DNA of 64,000 nt from JABCPO02 sp963542845 (GCA_963542845.1 CAUTZA010000001.1:62001-126000), one strand, 5' to 3'; numbered from the stretch's first letter, positions 40,211-50,922 are shown. Notes: generated from the letters alone by a model not told the origin. Translations and numbers: made by a program.

Positions 40211-41236
40211 TTATACCTGTAATAGTAGGACCAACAGCAAGCCGGTAAGACATCACTTAGTGTAAAACTTGCAAAGAAAATTGATGCAGAAATAATATCA
40301 ATAGATAGTATGCAAATATATAAGTATATGGATATAGGGACGGCAAAAGTTACAGAAGAAGAAAAAGAGGGGATTATTCATCATATGATTGATATAAAAG
40401 ATCCAGATGAAAGATTTTCAGTTGCAGAATATGTAAAACAGGTAAAAAAAATAGAACAAGACATTATAACTAAAGGCAAGAACATAATTATAATCGGAGG
40501 GACTGGACTATATGTTAATAGCTTAATATATGGATTTACATTTGAAGAAAATGATGAAAAAGTCCTTCTGGATTATAGGAAAGAGCTTGAAAAAAGCTTA
40601 GAAGCTGGAAAAGAAACACTAGAAACATTATATAAAAAAGCTAAAGAAATTGATGAAAAAGCAGCAGATATTATATCATCTAAAGATAAAAAGAGAATAT
40701 TTAGAATATTAGAAATATATTATCTTACAAATATGCAAAAAACAAAGATAGATGAAAAAAGAAGAAAAAATAATAAAAATACTAAAAATACTAGTAAAAG
40801 TAATAGTAATAGTAATATTAAAAATAATGTAAGCAATAATGATGATAATATAGAATACAAACTATTCTATATTGATATGGAAAGAGAATTACTATATGAT
40901 AGAATAAACAAAAGAGTAGATATAATGCTTGATCTTGGACTAATAGAAGAAACTAAAAAGACTATAACTATAATAGCTAAAAATAAAAAAGTAAAAGAAG
41001 AAGAAATATTAAATGATTATAGTAATATTACAGCATTACAAGCAATAGGATATAGGGAAGTTATATCATACTTAAAAGATGAATTAACTTTTGATGAAAT
41101 GAAAGAAAAGATTAAACAAAATACCAGAAGATATGCAAAAAGGCAAATAACATGGTTTAAGAAAAATGATAAGATTATACTAGATAGAACTAAAAATGAC
41201 GAGGAATTAATAGAAATAATATTAGAAAATATATAA
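40207..41236 (+). CDS. miaA: MiaA, tRNA dimethylallyltransferase, one CGGT site
   Basis: Adds the isopentenyl group to A37 of UNN-decoding tRNAs; 342 residues. The ATG overlaps the mutL stop (ATGA). The P-loop is GPTASGKTSLS, but the glycine before Lys is written AGC CGG TAA: unless the C at 40243 is skipped, translation stops at the next codon after only 13 residues. Downstream motifs are DSMQIYKYMDIGTAK and GGTGLYVNSL, and GYREVISYL near the end. An Asn/Ser/Lys low-complexity insert lies near residues 165-185. MiaA loss is known to alter reading-frame maintenance in other bacteria. Confidence 0.96.
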
Positions 41237-41253
41237 GAAAAGGGGGTACATAT

Positions 41254-42547
41254 TTGAAGAATAATAATATAATAATAATTACTATACTATTAATAATTGT
41301 TATGACAATTTTAGTAAATGCTGTACCTAAACTTATAACATTCATAGTAGAACCTTCACAAAAGTTTATGGTAAATGTACGGAAAACTTTCAGATGTAGA
41401 ACATGTTGAAGGAATAATACTAAGATCTGAAGAAGTTCTAACAGTTGAAAAAGGACAAAAAATTCAGAAGATAAAAGAAAATAATGAAAAAGTTTCTAAA
41501 AATGAAGTTGTTGCAAAAGTATCAACACAAAATGAACAAGATATTGTAAAAAGAATAGAAGAAATAAATAAGAAGATAGAAGAGGCTTTAGTAGAAAATC
41601 AGGTAAATGTAAATTCTACACAAAATATAACTATAAATGAGAAGATAGAAAGAGTACTTGCAAATGTAAATAATACTAATCTTCAAAGCAAGATAGAAGA
41701 ATATGATAAAGAAATAAAAAACGCACTATATGAAAAGGCGAAAATTTCAGGAGAGCTTACAAAAGAAGGAAGCAAACTTAAAATCCTTATAAAAGAAAAA
41801 GAAAATCTTGAAAATACATTAAATTCTAATACTAAAACAATTGTTTCTACAAACGCAGGAAACATATCATATATAGTAGATGGATATGAAGAAAAATTAA
41901 AAACAGATAATTTTGATTATTTAACAGAAGATATATTAAAAAGTGTAGATATAAAAAAAGGTTCTATGCTTAGTGTAAGTGATAATAAGGCAAAAATTAT
42001 AAAAGATTTTAATACATATATAGCATGTATAGTTCCAAAAGAAAGATTAAAGGATATAAAAAAGGGTAAGACTTTAGAACTAAATATTAATAACGAATAT
42101 GAAGCATTAAGTATGGTTGAATATATGAAAGATATAGATAATACCAGAAGTATAATAGTTTTTTCTACAAATAAACTATCAACAGAATTGTCTAAATATA
42201 GGAAAATATCACTTGGAATAATATGGTGGTCTGAAGAGGGACTGAAGGTAAGCAATAAGGCGATAAAGAAAATAGAAAATCAGAATTTTGTTGTTAAAAA
42301 TAAATCAGGATTTACAGAATTAATACCAATAAAGATAATAAAAGAAACAGAAGAATACAGTTTAGTTGCTGGATATTCATCAAAATTAAGATCAAAACAA
42401 AATTCGAAAGAGCTAATAGACATACCAATTTTACAAGAATTTGACGAGGTAATATTAAATCCTAAGGTGTCAGAAGATGAAGCAAATGTGTATATAAGGC
42501 TTGATCTAAATAATAGTAGCAACACAGAAGAAGCAGAAATAAAATAG
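41254..42547 (+). CDS. HlyD-like membrane-anchored protein, one CGGA site
   Basis: 430 residues after joining. I use a TTG start preceded by aaaaggggg; the first part encodes one transmembrane helix (IIIITILLIIVMTILVNAV). GTA CGG AAA (C 41380 skipped) then leads from FMVNVG to KLSDVEHVEGIILRSEEVL, the start of a barrel-sandwich domain, followed by coiled coil and a second beta region. This resembles the HlyD-type proteins found next to sepF in many Clostridia, of unknown role. Without the start and shift chosen here the membrane anchor would be missed. Confidence 0.75.
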
Positions 42548-42716
42548 TAATTTTACAATTGTGTTAAAAAATGTAAAAAAACATTAAAAAAGTTGAAAAA
42601 ACATTCTATTAAATGTATATATAATAATATATGGAGTTCACTTTTTTAAAGGTGACAAAAGAAGAAAAGATTATAAAAAATATAATTTAAAGTAAGTATA
42701 CAAAGGAGCAATAATA

Positions 42717-43190
42717 ATGTTTGGAAAATTAGGAGCATATTTTAGTAATAATTTTAAAAGAGAAGATGATGATATCTATGATGACGAAAACTACGCAGAA
42801 GACTATGAATTAGAAGATGAAGAATATGGGTATTCAGAAACACAAAGAGAAGAAGTAAGAAAACCTAGCATATTTAACATGGGGATGGCAAGAAGTAAAC
42901 AAACAAGAACAATAGACCCTAATACTGTTAGAATGCAAATATTCAAACCAGCTGAATATGATGATTCAAGAGAAATTATAAACTTATTAAAAAGAAATGA
43001 ATCAGTAGTTTTAAATCTTGAATTTGTAAGTAAAGAAGATGGAAGAAGAATAGTAGATACTGTAAGTGGTGGTATAACTGCATTAGATGGACAAATTGTA
43101 AAAGTTACAAACTCAATATTCATAGCAGTTCCTAAAAATTACCAAATAGAAGGTGGTTTTGAAAAGAGAAGAAAATCATATTTTAACTAA
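42717..43190 (+). CDS. sepF: Cell division protein SepF
   Basis: Membrane-associated FtsZ partner; 157 residues. It has the amphipathic N-terminal helix (MFGKLGAYFSNNF), an acidic linker, and the SepF core with FKPAEYDDSREIINLLK, VVLNLEFVSKEDGRRIVDTVSGG and FIAVPKNYQI. It sits directly upstream of divIVA, the usual division-cluster order. Confidence 0.95.
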   Translation: MFGKLGAYFSNNFKREDDDIYDDENYAEDYELEDEEYGYSETQREEVRKPSIFNMGMARSKQTRTIDPNTVRMQIFKPAEYDDSREIINLLKRNESVVLNLEFVSKEDGRRIVDTVSGGITALDGQIVKVTNSIFIAVPKNYQIEGGFEKRRKSYFN

Positions 43191-43281
43191 TTATTAATTA
43201 TTATAATTTTAAACAATAAATGAATAAACTAAATAATTAATAAATCATTAAAATAAAATTTTAAAAAAGAGAAGAGGGAAA

Positions 43282-43737
43282 ATGTTAACACCAGAAGATA
43301 TAGATAAACAACAATTTAGCAAGCAGTTCAAAGGATATGCAGTAGAAGAAGTTGACGATTTCTTAGAAGAGTTAACAAATGACTATGAAGTATTAATGCT
43401 TGCAAATAAGAAACAAGAAGATAAGATTAAAGAATTAGAAGCAAAGATTGATGGCTTATCAACAAATACAAATGTACTTCAAGAAACATTATTAATTGCT
43501 AAACAAACAGCAGATGAAATGAGAAGAAGAGCAGAAGAAGAAGCAAATATGATAGTTGGAGAAGCTAAAAAAATGCTTGAAGATAGAGCAGGAAATATTG
43601 ATCAAATTATAGAAGAAAAACAAAATACTTTAAAGTTCTTACAAAATGAAATAGAAACATATAAGGCAAAAGCTGAAAGAATGCTTATAGAACAATTAGA
43701 AGTATTAAAAAAGATAGAAGAACAACAACAAAATTAA
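43282..43737 (+). CDS. divIVA: DivIVA-domain cell division protein
   Basis: 151 residues. The N-terminal DivIVA motif MLTPEDIDKQQFSKQFKGYAVEEVDDFLEEL is followed by coiled coil throughout (TADEMRRRAEEEANMIVGEA). It probably senses membrane curvature at poles or septa. A short terminator follows, and the minus-strand prepilin-LRR gene converges on it. Confidence 0.94.
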   Translation: MLTPEDIDKQQFSKQFKGYAVEEVDDFLEELTNDYEVLMLANKKQEDKIKELEAKIDGLSTNTNVLQETLLIAKQTADEMRRRAEEEANMIVGEAKKMLEDRAGNIDQIIEEKQNTLKFLQNEIETYKAKAERMLIEQLEVLKKIEEQQQN

Positions 43738-43743
43738 GAAAAG

Positions 43744-43768
43744 GAGCACCAAGAATAGTGCTTTTTCT
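43744..43768 (+). terminator. Terminator after divIVA
   Basis: agcac / gtgct stem with an eight-base loop, followed by tttttct. Confidence 0.65.
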
Positions 43769-43793
43769 AATATAAAGATAACTAAGACAAAGA

Positions 43794-43828
43794 CAAAAAA
43801 GAAGAGACATAGTATGAACTATGTCTCT
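43794..43828 (-). terminator. Terminator of the minus-strand prepilin-LRR gene
   Basis: gagacatag / ctatgtctc is a nine-pair stem; read on the minus strand it is followed by cttctttttt. It lies just beyond the stop of the minus-strand gene. Confidence 0.75.
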
Positions 43829-43835
43829 ATTTGAT

Positions 43836-45137
43836 TTAATAAGTTTTTAATCTATTAGGAATTGAATTGTAGTTAGATGCTGATGTACAACCACTAAAAA
43901 CTTCATGAGTTCTTGTTGCTGCTAATGCCTTATCTATAATACTTTGAGGTATATATGTTAGGTTAGTACAATCTTTAAAAGAAAATGCTATATTGTTTAT
44001 AATAGAAATAGTACTAAATAAGTTTTCTGGAATGCTTGTAAGATTTTTACAATTACTGAATACACCGTAAAATACTGTAGCATTTGTATTATATTTAAAC
44101 AAGTTTTCTGGAATAGTTGTAATAGAGGTACCAGAAAAAGTACTATAAAAATTTTTAAGTTTAGTGTTATATTTAAAAAGATCTTCCGGTATACTTGTTA
44201 TATTTTTACAATTTTCAAATCTTGGTGCTGTTTCAAGATTTACCCAGTTTTTTAAAAGCTCTTCAGGAATTTCTGTTATATTATTACAATCTGTAAAACT
44301 ACTAACAGAAGTAGTATTAGTTGATTTCTTACTAAATAAGTTTTTAGGTATCTTATTAAATATGGCAGAATGGTATAATACAGCTAAAAGGTCAGGCTCT
44401 GGTGCATAAATTTTATTAACACCATATAGGGTTATACCATTATTAGAAAGTGGGTCTTTACCCCAATTTAGTATATTAAAGTATGCTTTTGTAGAATCTA
44501 TTTTAACTGTAATACCGGATATATTTAGATTTGATGAAACAGATCCTACAAATTTTACAATATATTTACCAGGAGAAAATGTTTTTGTTACAGTAGGACA
44601 AAAGCAACCAGGATAGTAAGCTTCTCCAACAGTGCCATCATCAAATTCTACTTTAACATTACCAGTATCACCGAAGTTTACTACTTCTAAGTCTGTAGTG
44701 GTACTTACATTAAGCTCTAGTATTAGTTTATCTTTATCTTCATTAGCAATGTATGGCATGTTAGAACTAGATACACTTTCTGCAAGCATTTTAAAAAGAT
44801 TATCTTTAGTATCTATTATTTCATTATTTTTATCTGTAATATTATCACCTACAACATTATATTTTGATATAAATTCGGGAGTGGTAATAGCAAGTCCTAC
44901 TTCAGGTTCTGTCAGGCCATTTTCTAAAGCTTTAGTCTTTAAGTTTAAAAAACTAAGCTTTGCAGTTTCATATAGTTCTGCTTTGGTTTGTGCTACTTTA
45001 GATTGTGTAGCCTTTATAATAAGTCCGTTTTCACCAAACGTCATTTGGATTGCGACAGCAGCTAAAAGAAGCATGATTATAATGGTTATAACAAGTGCAA
45101 GAAGTGTTATCGCATTAGTGTTTTTAAGTTTGTTCAT
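43836..45137 (-). CDS. Prepilin-like leucine-rich repeat surface protein, paralogue 5 (minus strand)
   Basis: 433 residues. It starts MNKLKNTNAITLLALVITIIIMLLLAAV with the prepilin-like signal and helix, the stalk GENGLIIKATQSKVAQTKAE, a central domain (FNILNWGKDP, YAPEPDLLA), about five repeats (SIPEDLFKYNTKLKNF, FSGTSIT) and the cap VFSGCTSASNYNSIPNRLK. It is the only gene on this strand in the window and diverges from the next paralogue, so a shared upstream region serves both. It contains no in-frame CGG. Confidence 0.84.
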   Translation of the reverse strand: MNKLKNTNAITLLALVITIIIMLLLAAVAIQMTFGENGLIIKATQSKVAQTKAELYETAKLSFLNLKTKALENGLTEPEVGLAITTPEFISKYNVVGDNITDKNNEIIDTKDNLFKMLAESVSSSNMPYIANEDKDKLILELNVSTTTDLEVVNFGDTGNVKVEFDDGTVGEAYYPGCFCPTVTKTFSPGKYIVKFVGSVSSNLNISGITVKIDSTKAYFNILNWGKDPLSNNGITLYGVNKIYAPEPDLLAVLYHSAIFNKIPKNLFSKKSTNTTSVSSFTDCNNITEIPEELLKNWVNLETAPRFENCKNITSIPEDLFKYNTKLKNFYSTFSGTSITTIPENLFKYNTNATVFYGVFSNCKNLTSIPENLFSTISIINNIAFSFKDCTNLTYIPQSIIDKALAATRTHEVFSGCTSASNYNSIPNRLKTY

Positions 45138-45335
45138 TTTTAATTTTCTCCTTTGTAAATTTTATTATGCATGTTTAAATATATATAATCTTATATCTTA
45201 GATAAATATATATTACACTAATGTTATATAATTATTTTGTTATTACAAATATATTAAATAAGGTGTGATAATATTTAAAAAAATTAGTTTAATAGGTATT
45301 ATATATATTGTAATAATAAAAAGAAGGGAAAGAAT
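45138..45335. promoter_or_regulatory. Divergent intergenic region between two prepilin-LRR genes
   Basis: About 200 bases of extremely AT-rich sequence. Towards the minus-strand gene it contains ttagtgtaatatatattt, like the motif upstream of paralogues 1-4. Towards the plus-strand gene it contains gttattacaaatatattaaa and ggtattatatatat, shared with the regions upstream of the genes at 47449 and 49275. It probably carries two promoters. Confidence 0.55.
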
Positions 45336-47176
45336 ATGAGCAGAATACAAAAGAAAAATGGTGTAACAATACTTGCACTAGTAATAACAATAGTAATAAT
45401 GCTACTTTTAGCAGGTGTTGTACTGCAAATGGCAATGGGGGAAAATGGGCTTGTTGCAAAATCAACACAGGCAAAAGCAAAACAGGCAAAGGCAGAATTA
45501 TATGAAAATGCTAAAATAAGTTTTTTAAACTTAAAAACAAAGGCACTAGCAGAAAATCAACCAGAACCACAAGCAGAAAAAGTACTAGAAGAGCCAGAAT
45601 TTTTAAACAAATATGATATTTCAGGTGAAAATATAGTTGATAAACATGGAAATGTTCTAGAAAGTAAAGAAAATTTAATAAATACCTTAAAGATGTTATA
45701 TATAGAAGGAGGAGCAGTTCAAGGACAAGGAACAACTACTACAGGACCTAAAACAGTAGCAGGAGTACAAATACCACCAGCAGATCAACAAAAAATGATT
45801 GTTAAATTAAAAGTAAGAAAAAAATCATATCTTCAATTTGGAGCTCTAGGAGACGTCTCATATAGTGTAAATAGTGGACCTATAAAAGTTGAATATGAAC
45901 ACGGTCAAGAAGAAATAACAGATCTTTATCAAGGTATAGCAAAAGAATACGAACCAGGGGAATATATAATAAAATTTAGTAATATTACAAGCTTTGAACT
46001 TGGAGAAAGTTATTTAGCAGAAGATGAAGGGGATTATGATGTAGAAATAATTCAATGGGGAACTGTAATAGATAATGATGAACAAAACTATTTTATGATT
46101 GAAAATGTTACAGCGATATATGAACCAGAACCAGATAAAATTCAAGTAGAATATATAAAAGGGAAATTTAGAGAAATTCCAGAATGGCTATTTAGCAAAA
46201 AAGTTACAAATAGATATCTTAGCTCTTTTACTAACTGTACTAATTTAGAAAGAATTCCAGAAAACCTATTTAAAAATTGTACAAATGTAGAAGCATTCCC
46301 AGGTATATTTTCTGGGTGTACAGCTTTAAAAGAAATTCCAGAAAACTTATTTAAACATAATGTTAATATTAAATCAGTTCATTCAATATTTGACCGTTGT
46401 ACTAATTTAGAAAGAATCCCAGCAAACCTATTTAAATACAACACAAATTTAGAAGAAGTTAACCGTACATTTAGAGGATGTACAAAAATAAAAGAAATTC
46501 CAGAAAACCTATTTGAAAACAATACTAAATTAAAGAAACTTACTATGGTATTTGATGGTTGTAAGGGAATAAAATCTTTACCAGAAAATCTATTTAAAAA
46601 TAATAACCAAATATATGAAATAACTTCATTATTTGCAGGATGCAGTATAGAGAGAATTCCGGAAAACTTATTTAAAAATACACCAAATATAACAACTTTT
46701 GATGGAATATTTGCAGGAAATAAGATAACAGAGATTCCAGAAAACTTATTCAAATATAATACAAATGCAATAAACTTTTATAGTACATTTAGCACTAATA
46801 AAGAATTAAAAACAATTCCAGAAAACTTATTTAAACATAATACAAACGCTGAAGAATTTTCAGGAGTATTCGAAGGATGTAGTAATTTAGAAAGAATCCC
46901 AGAAAACTTATTCAAACATAATCCAAATGTTACAAAGTTTAATTCAATATTTAAAGAATGTACCAAATTAACAGAAATCCCAGAAAATCTGTTTGATAGT
47001 TGTAACTCAGTAGGAGATTATGATTTTGTATTTGGAGGATGTTCACGGACTTAGACACATTCCAGAAAGAATAATTGATAAGATAAAAGCACTTCGGAGA
47101 ATATGTAGCTAGAGCACCATTCTATAATTGTACAGGGGCAGACAATTATGATCAATTACCAGACTATTTGCAATAA
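45336..47176 (+). CDS. Prepilin-like leucine-rich repeat surface protein, paralogue 6, two CGGA sites
   Basis: 612 residues after joining. The prepilin-like helix begins GVTILALVITIVIMLLLAGV. The central domain has EIIQWGT and YEPEPDKIQ, followed by about 12 repeats (IPENLFKHNTNAEEF, FEGCSNLER). Near the end TCA CGG ACT TAG would terminate in a repeat; skipping the C at 47046 gives FGGCSGLRHIPERIIDKIKAL, and the second skip at 47095 (CTT CGG AGA) gives LGEYVARAPFYNCTGADNYDQLPDYLQ, the C-terminal cap conserved in the paralogues. Both sites fall within the last 50 codons. Confidence 0.86.
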
Positions 47177-47213
47177 TCATATAAAAGTATAATTTAATAG
47201 TAAGTAGATAAAT

Positions 47214-47252
47214 AAACAGCTTGAGGTTATTTTACCTTCAAGCTGTTTATTC
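47214..47252 (+). terminator. Terminator after paralogue 6
   Basis: aaacagcttgaggt pairs with accttcaagctgttt, a 14-pair stem with one bulge, followed by a short T-rich tract. Confidence 0.75.
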
Positions 47253-47327
47253 CATTTCATTTCATTTCTTATAATTTCTTTAACTTTTATATTTATATTT
47301 TTATTTACATTTATATCTATATCTTTA

Positions 47328-47448
47328 TCTTTTTTGTATCATGTTATTACAAATATATTAAATAATTATTTTAATTTTAAAAATAATATTTTAAAGGTAT
47401 TATATATAGTATAGAATAAGTAAATGAATGAAAAAGAAGAGAGGAAAT
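47328..47448 (+). repeat. Conserved upstream region, copy 1 of 2
   Basis: The segment tttttgtatcatgttattac through aaaggtattatatatagtat upstream of paralogue 7 is repeated upstream of paralogue 8 (49145-49274) with few changes, and partly upstream of paralogue 6 (around 45237-45310). The ggtattatatatagtata part is a likely promoter core. Confidence 0.7.
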
Positions 47449-49012
47449 ATGAAAATACAAAAGAAAAGAGGTATTACACTTTTAGCACTTGTTATAACAA
47501 TAGTAATATTGTTACTTTTAGCAGGAGTAGCGATACAAATAGCAATTGGTGATAATGGACTTATTATAAAGGCTACTCAAGCTAAAGGAGCACAAGCCAA
47601 AGCAGAACTATATGACACGGTTAAATCAAGTTATTCTGCTTTAAGTTTAAGAGCAATAAGAAACGATAAGGATAAACCAAATGTAGAAGAGGTATTTAAT
47701 ACAGCAGATTTTACAGATAGGTATAATATAGTAGGAGATAATATAACAGACAAGAAAGGAACTGTTATAGATACAAGGGAAAATACTATAAATGCGATAA
47801 AAGAGGTGTATCAAATACAATCATCAGAAACAGTGCAAGGACGGAAGTAAAACAGTAGCAGGTGTAGAGATAAAACCAGAAGATAGAGAAAAACTTATTG
47901 TAAAATTCAAAACAAGAGAAAGAACACAAGCATATATTAATCTAAGAGGTCCAGAAAATGAAAAGGTAAAGATAGATTATGGAAATGGTGAAAAAGGAGA
48001 AATAACAGAATTTTCGAGTGGTATATATGAAGATTATAATCCAGGAGAATATGTATTAAAGATAGAAAATGCAATAGATTTTGGTATAAATTCATATGAT
48101 ACTGACCAGTGGGATTGTGAAATAATTCAATGGGGTAAGTTTATTGATGATGGTACAAATTATGTAGAATTTTATAATGTTTCAAAAGTACATGAACCAG
48201 AACCAGATAAAATACCTATTACGTATAGGAATGCAAAGTTAACAGAAATTCCGGAATGGTTATTTAGCAAGAAGACTACAAGTACTTCAATGAGTAGTTT
48301 TTATGAATGTAATAATATAACTACAATCCCAGAAAACCTATTTAAAAATTGTGTAAATGCAGAAAATTTTGTAAATACATTTGCAAGATGTTCAGGATTA
48401 AGAACAATCCCAGAAAATCTATTTAAATATAATACAAAAGTGAAAAAATTTGAAGGCATATTTAATGGATGTACTGAAATTACAAGTATCCCAGAAAACT
48501 TATTTAAAGAAAATACTTTAGTAGAAGATTTTGGAAATGCTTTTTCAGATACGGATAAACTAGAAACAGTACCAGCAGGATTATTCAGTAGTAATCAAAA
48601 TGTGATTACATTCAATTCAACATTTAAAAATTCAGGTATAAAAGAAGTTCCAGGTGACTTGTTTAAATATAATACAAAAGCAGTAAGGTTTGATAGAACT
48701 TTTGATTCATGCACTGAGCTTACAACAATCCACCAAGGATTATTTAGAACTAATACAGAAATGGAAAGTGGTATATATACATTCATAAAATGTAAAAAAC
48801 TAAACAGTATACCAGCAGATTTACTTCAAAATAATAATAAGCTTCAAAATATACAATTAATGTTTAGCGATTGTAAGAGTATAACATATATACCAGACCA
48901 GCTTATAGCAAGAGTAAAAAATGCTAAACAAAATGGATGCAACACATTTGAGATATTTGCAGACTGCACAGGAGCATCAAATTTAAATAGTGTTCCAAAT
49001 GATATGAGATAA
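47449..49012 (+). CDS. Prepilin-like leucine-rich repeat surface protein, paralogue 7, one CGGA site
   Basis: 520 residues after joining, from the ATG that has agagga four bases upstream (an ATG seven codons earlier lies before that site). Prepilin-like helix GITLLALVITIVILLLLAGV, stalk like paralogue 4, then GGA CGG AAG TAA: skipping the C at 47842 gives TVQGGSKTVAGVEIKPEDREK and opens the central domain (EIIQWGKF, HEPEPDKIP) and about eight repeats. Without the skip only about 130 residues, the anchor and stalk, would be made. Confidence 0.86.
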
Positions 49013-49044
49013 TAACCTTAAGAAAAAAGAGAATAAGCAGATAG

Positions 49045-49079
49045 AAAAACGGTTTAAAGCTAGTACTTTAACCGTTTTT
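49045..49079 (+). terminator. Terminator after paralogue 7
   Basis: aaaaacggtttaaag pairs with ctttaaccgttttt, 14 pairs with a short loop, ending in T residues. Confidence 0.85.
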
Positions 49080-49144
49080 GTACTATATAATAAAAGCTGA
49101 TGAATTTGCACTTCAAGTGTAAATCTATCCTTTTTATCTTTATT

Positions 49145-49274
49145 TATCTTTTTTGTATCATGTTATTACAAATACATTAAATAATATTATTTTAATTTTA
49201 AAAATGATATTTAAAAGGTATTATATATAGTATAGCATAGGTAAATGAATGAAAAAAAAGAGAGGAAAAGAAGT
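49145..49274 (+). repeat. Conserved upstream region, copy 2 of 2
   Basis: Near-copy of 47328-47448 with ttgtatcatgttattacaaa, ggtattatatatagtatagc and the RBS-containing agagaggaaaag. Confidence 0.7.
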
Positions 49275-50922
49275 ATGGAAATACAAAAGAAAAGAGGTAT
49301 AACGCTTGTAGCATTGGTTATAACAATAATAATATTATTACTTTTAGCGGGTGTTGCAATACAGATAGCAATTGGAGAAAATGGTCTTATACCCAAATCT
49401 ATAAAAGCTCAAAAAGAACAAGCAAAAGCAGAATTACATGAAACAGTTAAATTAAATTATTTAAGCTTAAATTCAAAAGCACTTGAAAATGGACAAAATA
49501 GTCCAGCATATGAGCTTGCATTTTCAGGAACAGAGTTTTCAAATAGATATGATATTGTTGGAGATAATATTGTAGATAAAAAAGGAACTATTATAGATAC
49601 AAAGGAAAATACTATAAATGCGATAAAAGAGGTGTATCAAGTACAATCATCATTACAAACGGTGCAAGGACGGAAGTAAAACGGTAGCAGGTGTAGAGAT
49701 AAAACCAGAAGATAGAGAAAAACTTATTGTAAAATTTAAAACAAGAGAAAGAACACAAGCATATATTAATGTAAGAGGTCCAGAAAATGAAAAGGTAAAG
49801 ATAGATTATGGAAATGGTGAACAAGGAGAAATAACAGAATTTCCTAGTGGTATATATGAAGATTATAATCCAGGAGAATATGTATTAAAGATAGAAAATG
49901 CAATAGATTTTGGTATAAATTCATATGATACTGACCAGTGGGATTGTGAAATAATTCAATGGGGTAAGTTTATTGATGATGGTACAAATTATGTAGAATT
50001 TTATAATGTTTCAAAAGTACATGAACCAGAACCAGATAAAATACCTATTACGTATAGGAATGCAAAGTTAACAGAAATTCCGGAATGGTTATTTAGCAAG
50101 AAGACTACAAGTACTTCAATGAGTAGTTTTTATGAATGTAATAATATAACTAGTATACCAGAGAACCTATTTAAAAATTGTGTAAATGCAGAAAGTTTTG
50201 TTAATACATTTGCAAGATGTTCAGGATTAAGAACAATTCCAGAAAATCTATTTAAATATAATACAAAAGTGAAGAAATTTGAAGGAACATTTAATGGATG
50301 TACAGGACTTACTAGTATACCAGAAAACCTATTTAAACATAATAGGGAAGTTCAGAGATTTTCATTTGTATTTAGTGGATGTACAAACTTAAGCAGTGTA
50401 CCAGAAAACTTATTTAAAGAAAATGCTTTAGTAGAAGATTTTGAAAACGATTTTTCAAATACAGAAAAATTAGAACATATACCAGCAGGATTATTTAGTG
50501 GAAATCAAAATGTACGCACATTCAATTCAACATTTAAAAATTCAGGTATAAAAGAAGTTCCAGGTGACTTGTTTAAATATAATACAAAAGCAGTAAGATT
50601 TGAAAGAACTTTTGATTCATGCAAAGAACTTACAACAATCCATCAAGGATTATTTAGAAATAATACAGAAATGGAAAATGGTATATATACATTCTTAAAA
50701 TGTGAAAAACTAAACAGTATACCAGCAGATTTACTTCAAAATAATAATAAGCTTAGAAATATACAATCAATGTTTAGCAATTGTAAGAGTATAACATATA
50801 TACCAGACCAGCTTATAGCAAGAGTAAAAAACGCTAAACAAAATGGATGTAGCACATTTGAGATATTTGCAGACTGCACAGGAGCATCAAATTTAAGTAG
50901 TGTTCCAAATGATATGAGATAA
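49275..50922 (+). CDS. Prepilin-like leucine-rich repeat surface protein, paralogue 8, one CGGA site
   Basis: 548 residues after joining, using the ATG after gagaggaaaagaagt. Downstream of the stalk it is almost identical to paralogue 7, including the same GGA CGG AAG TAA site (C at 49671 skipped), but it carries one extra repeat (IPENLFKHNREVQRF). The stalk itself matches paralogues 1-3 rather than paralogue 7. This shows both recent duplication and exchange of N-terminal segments. The CGGA site was inherited by both copies. Confidence 0.86.

Noticed and set aside
40780..40860. Low-complexity Asn/Ser/Lys stretch in miaA as an insertion element
   Set aside because: It is a short in-frame expansion within one gene, with no terminal repeats or target duplication.
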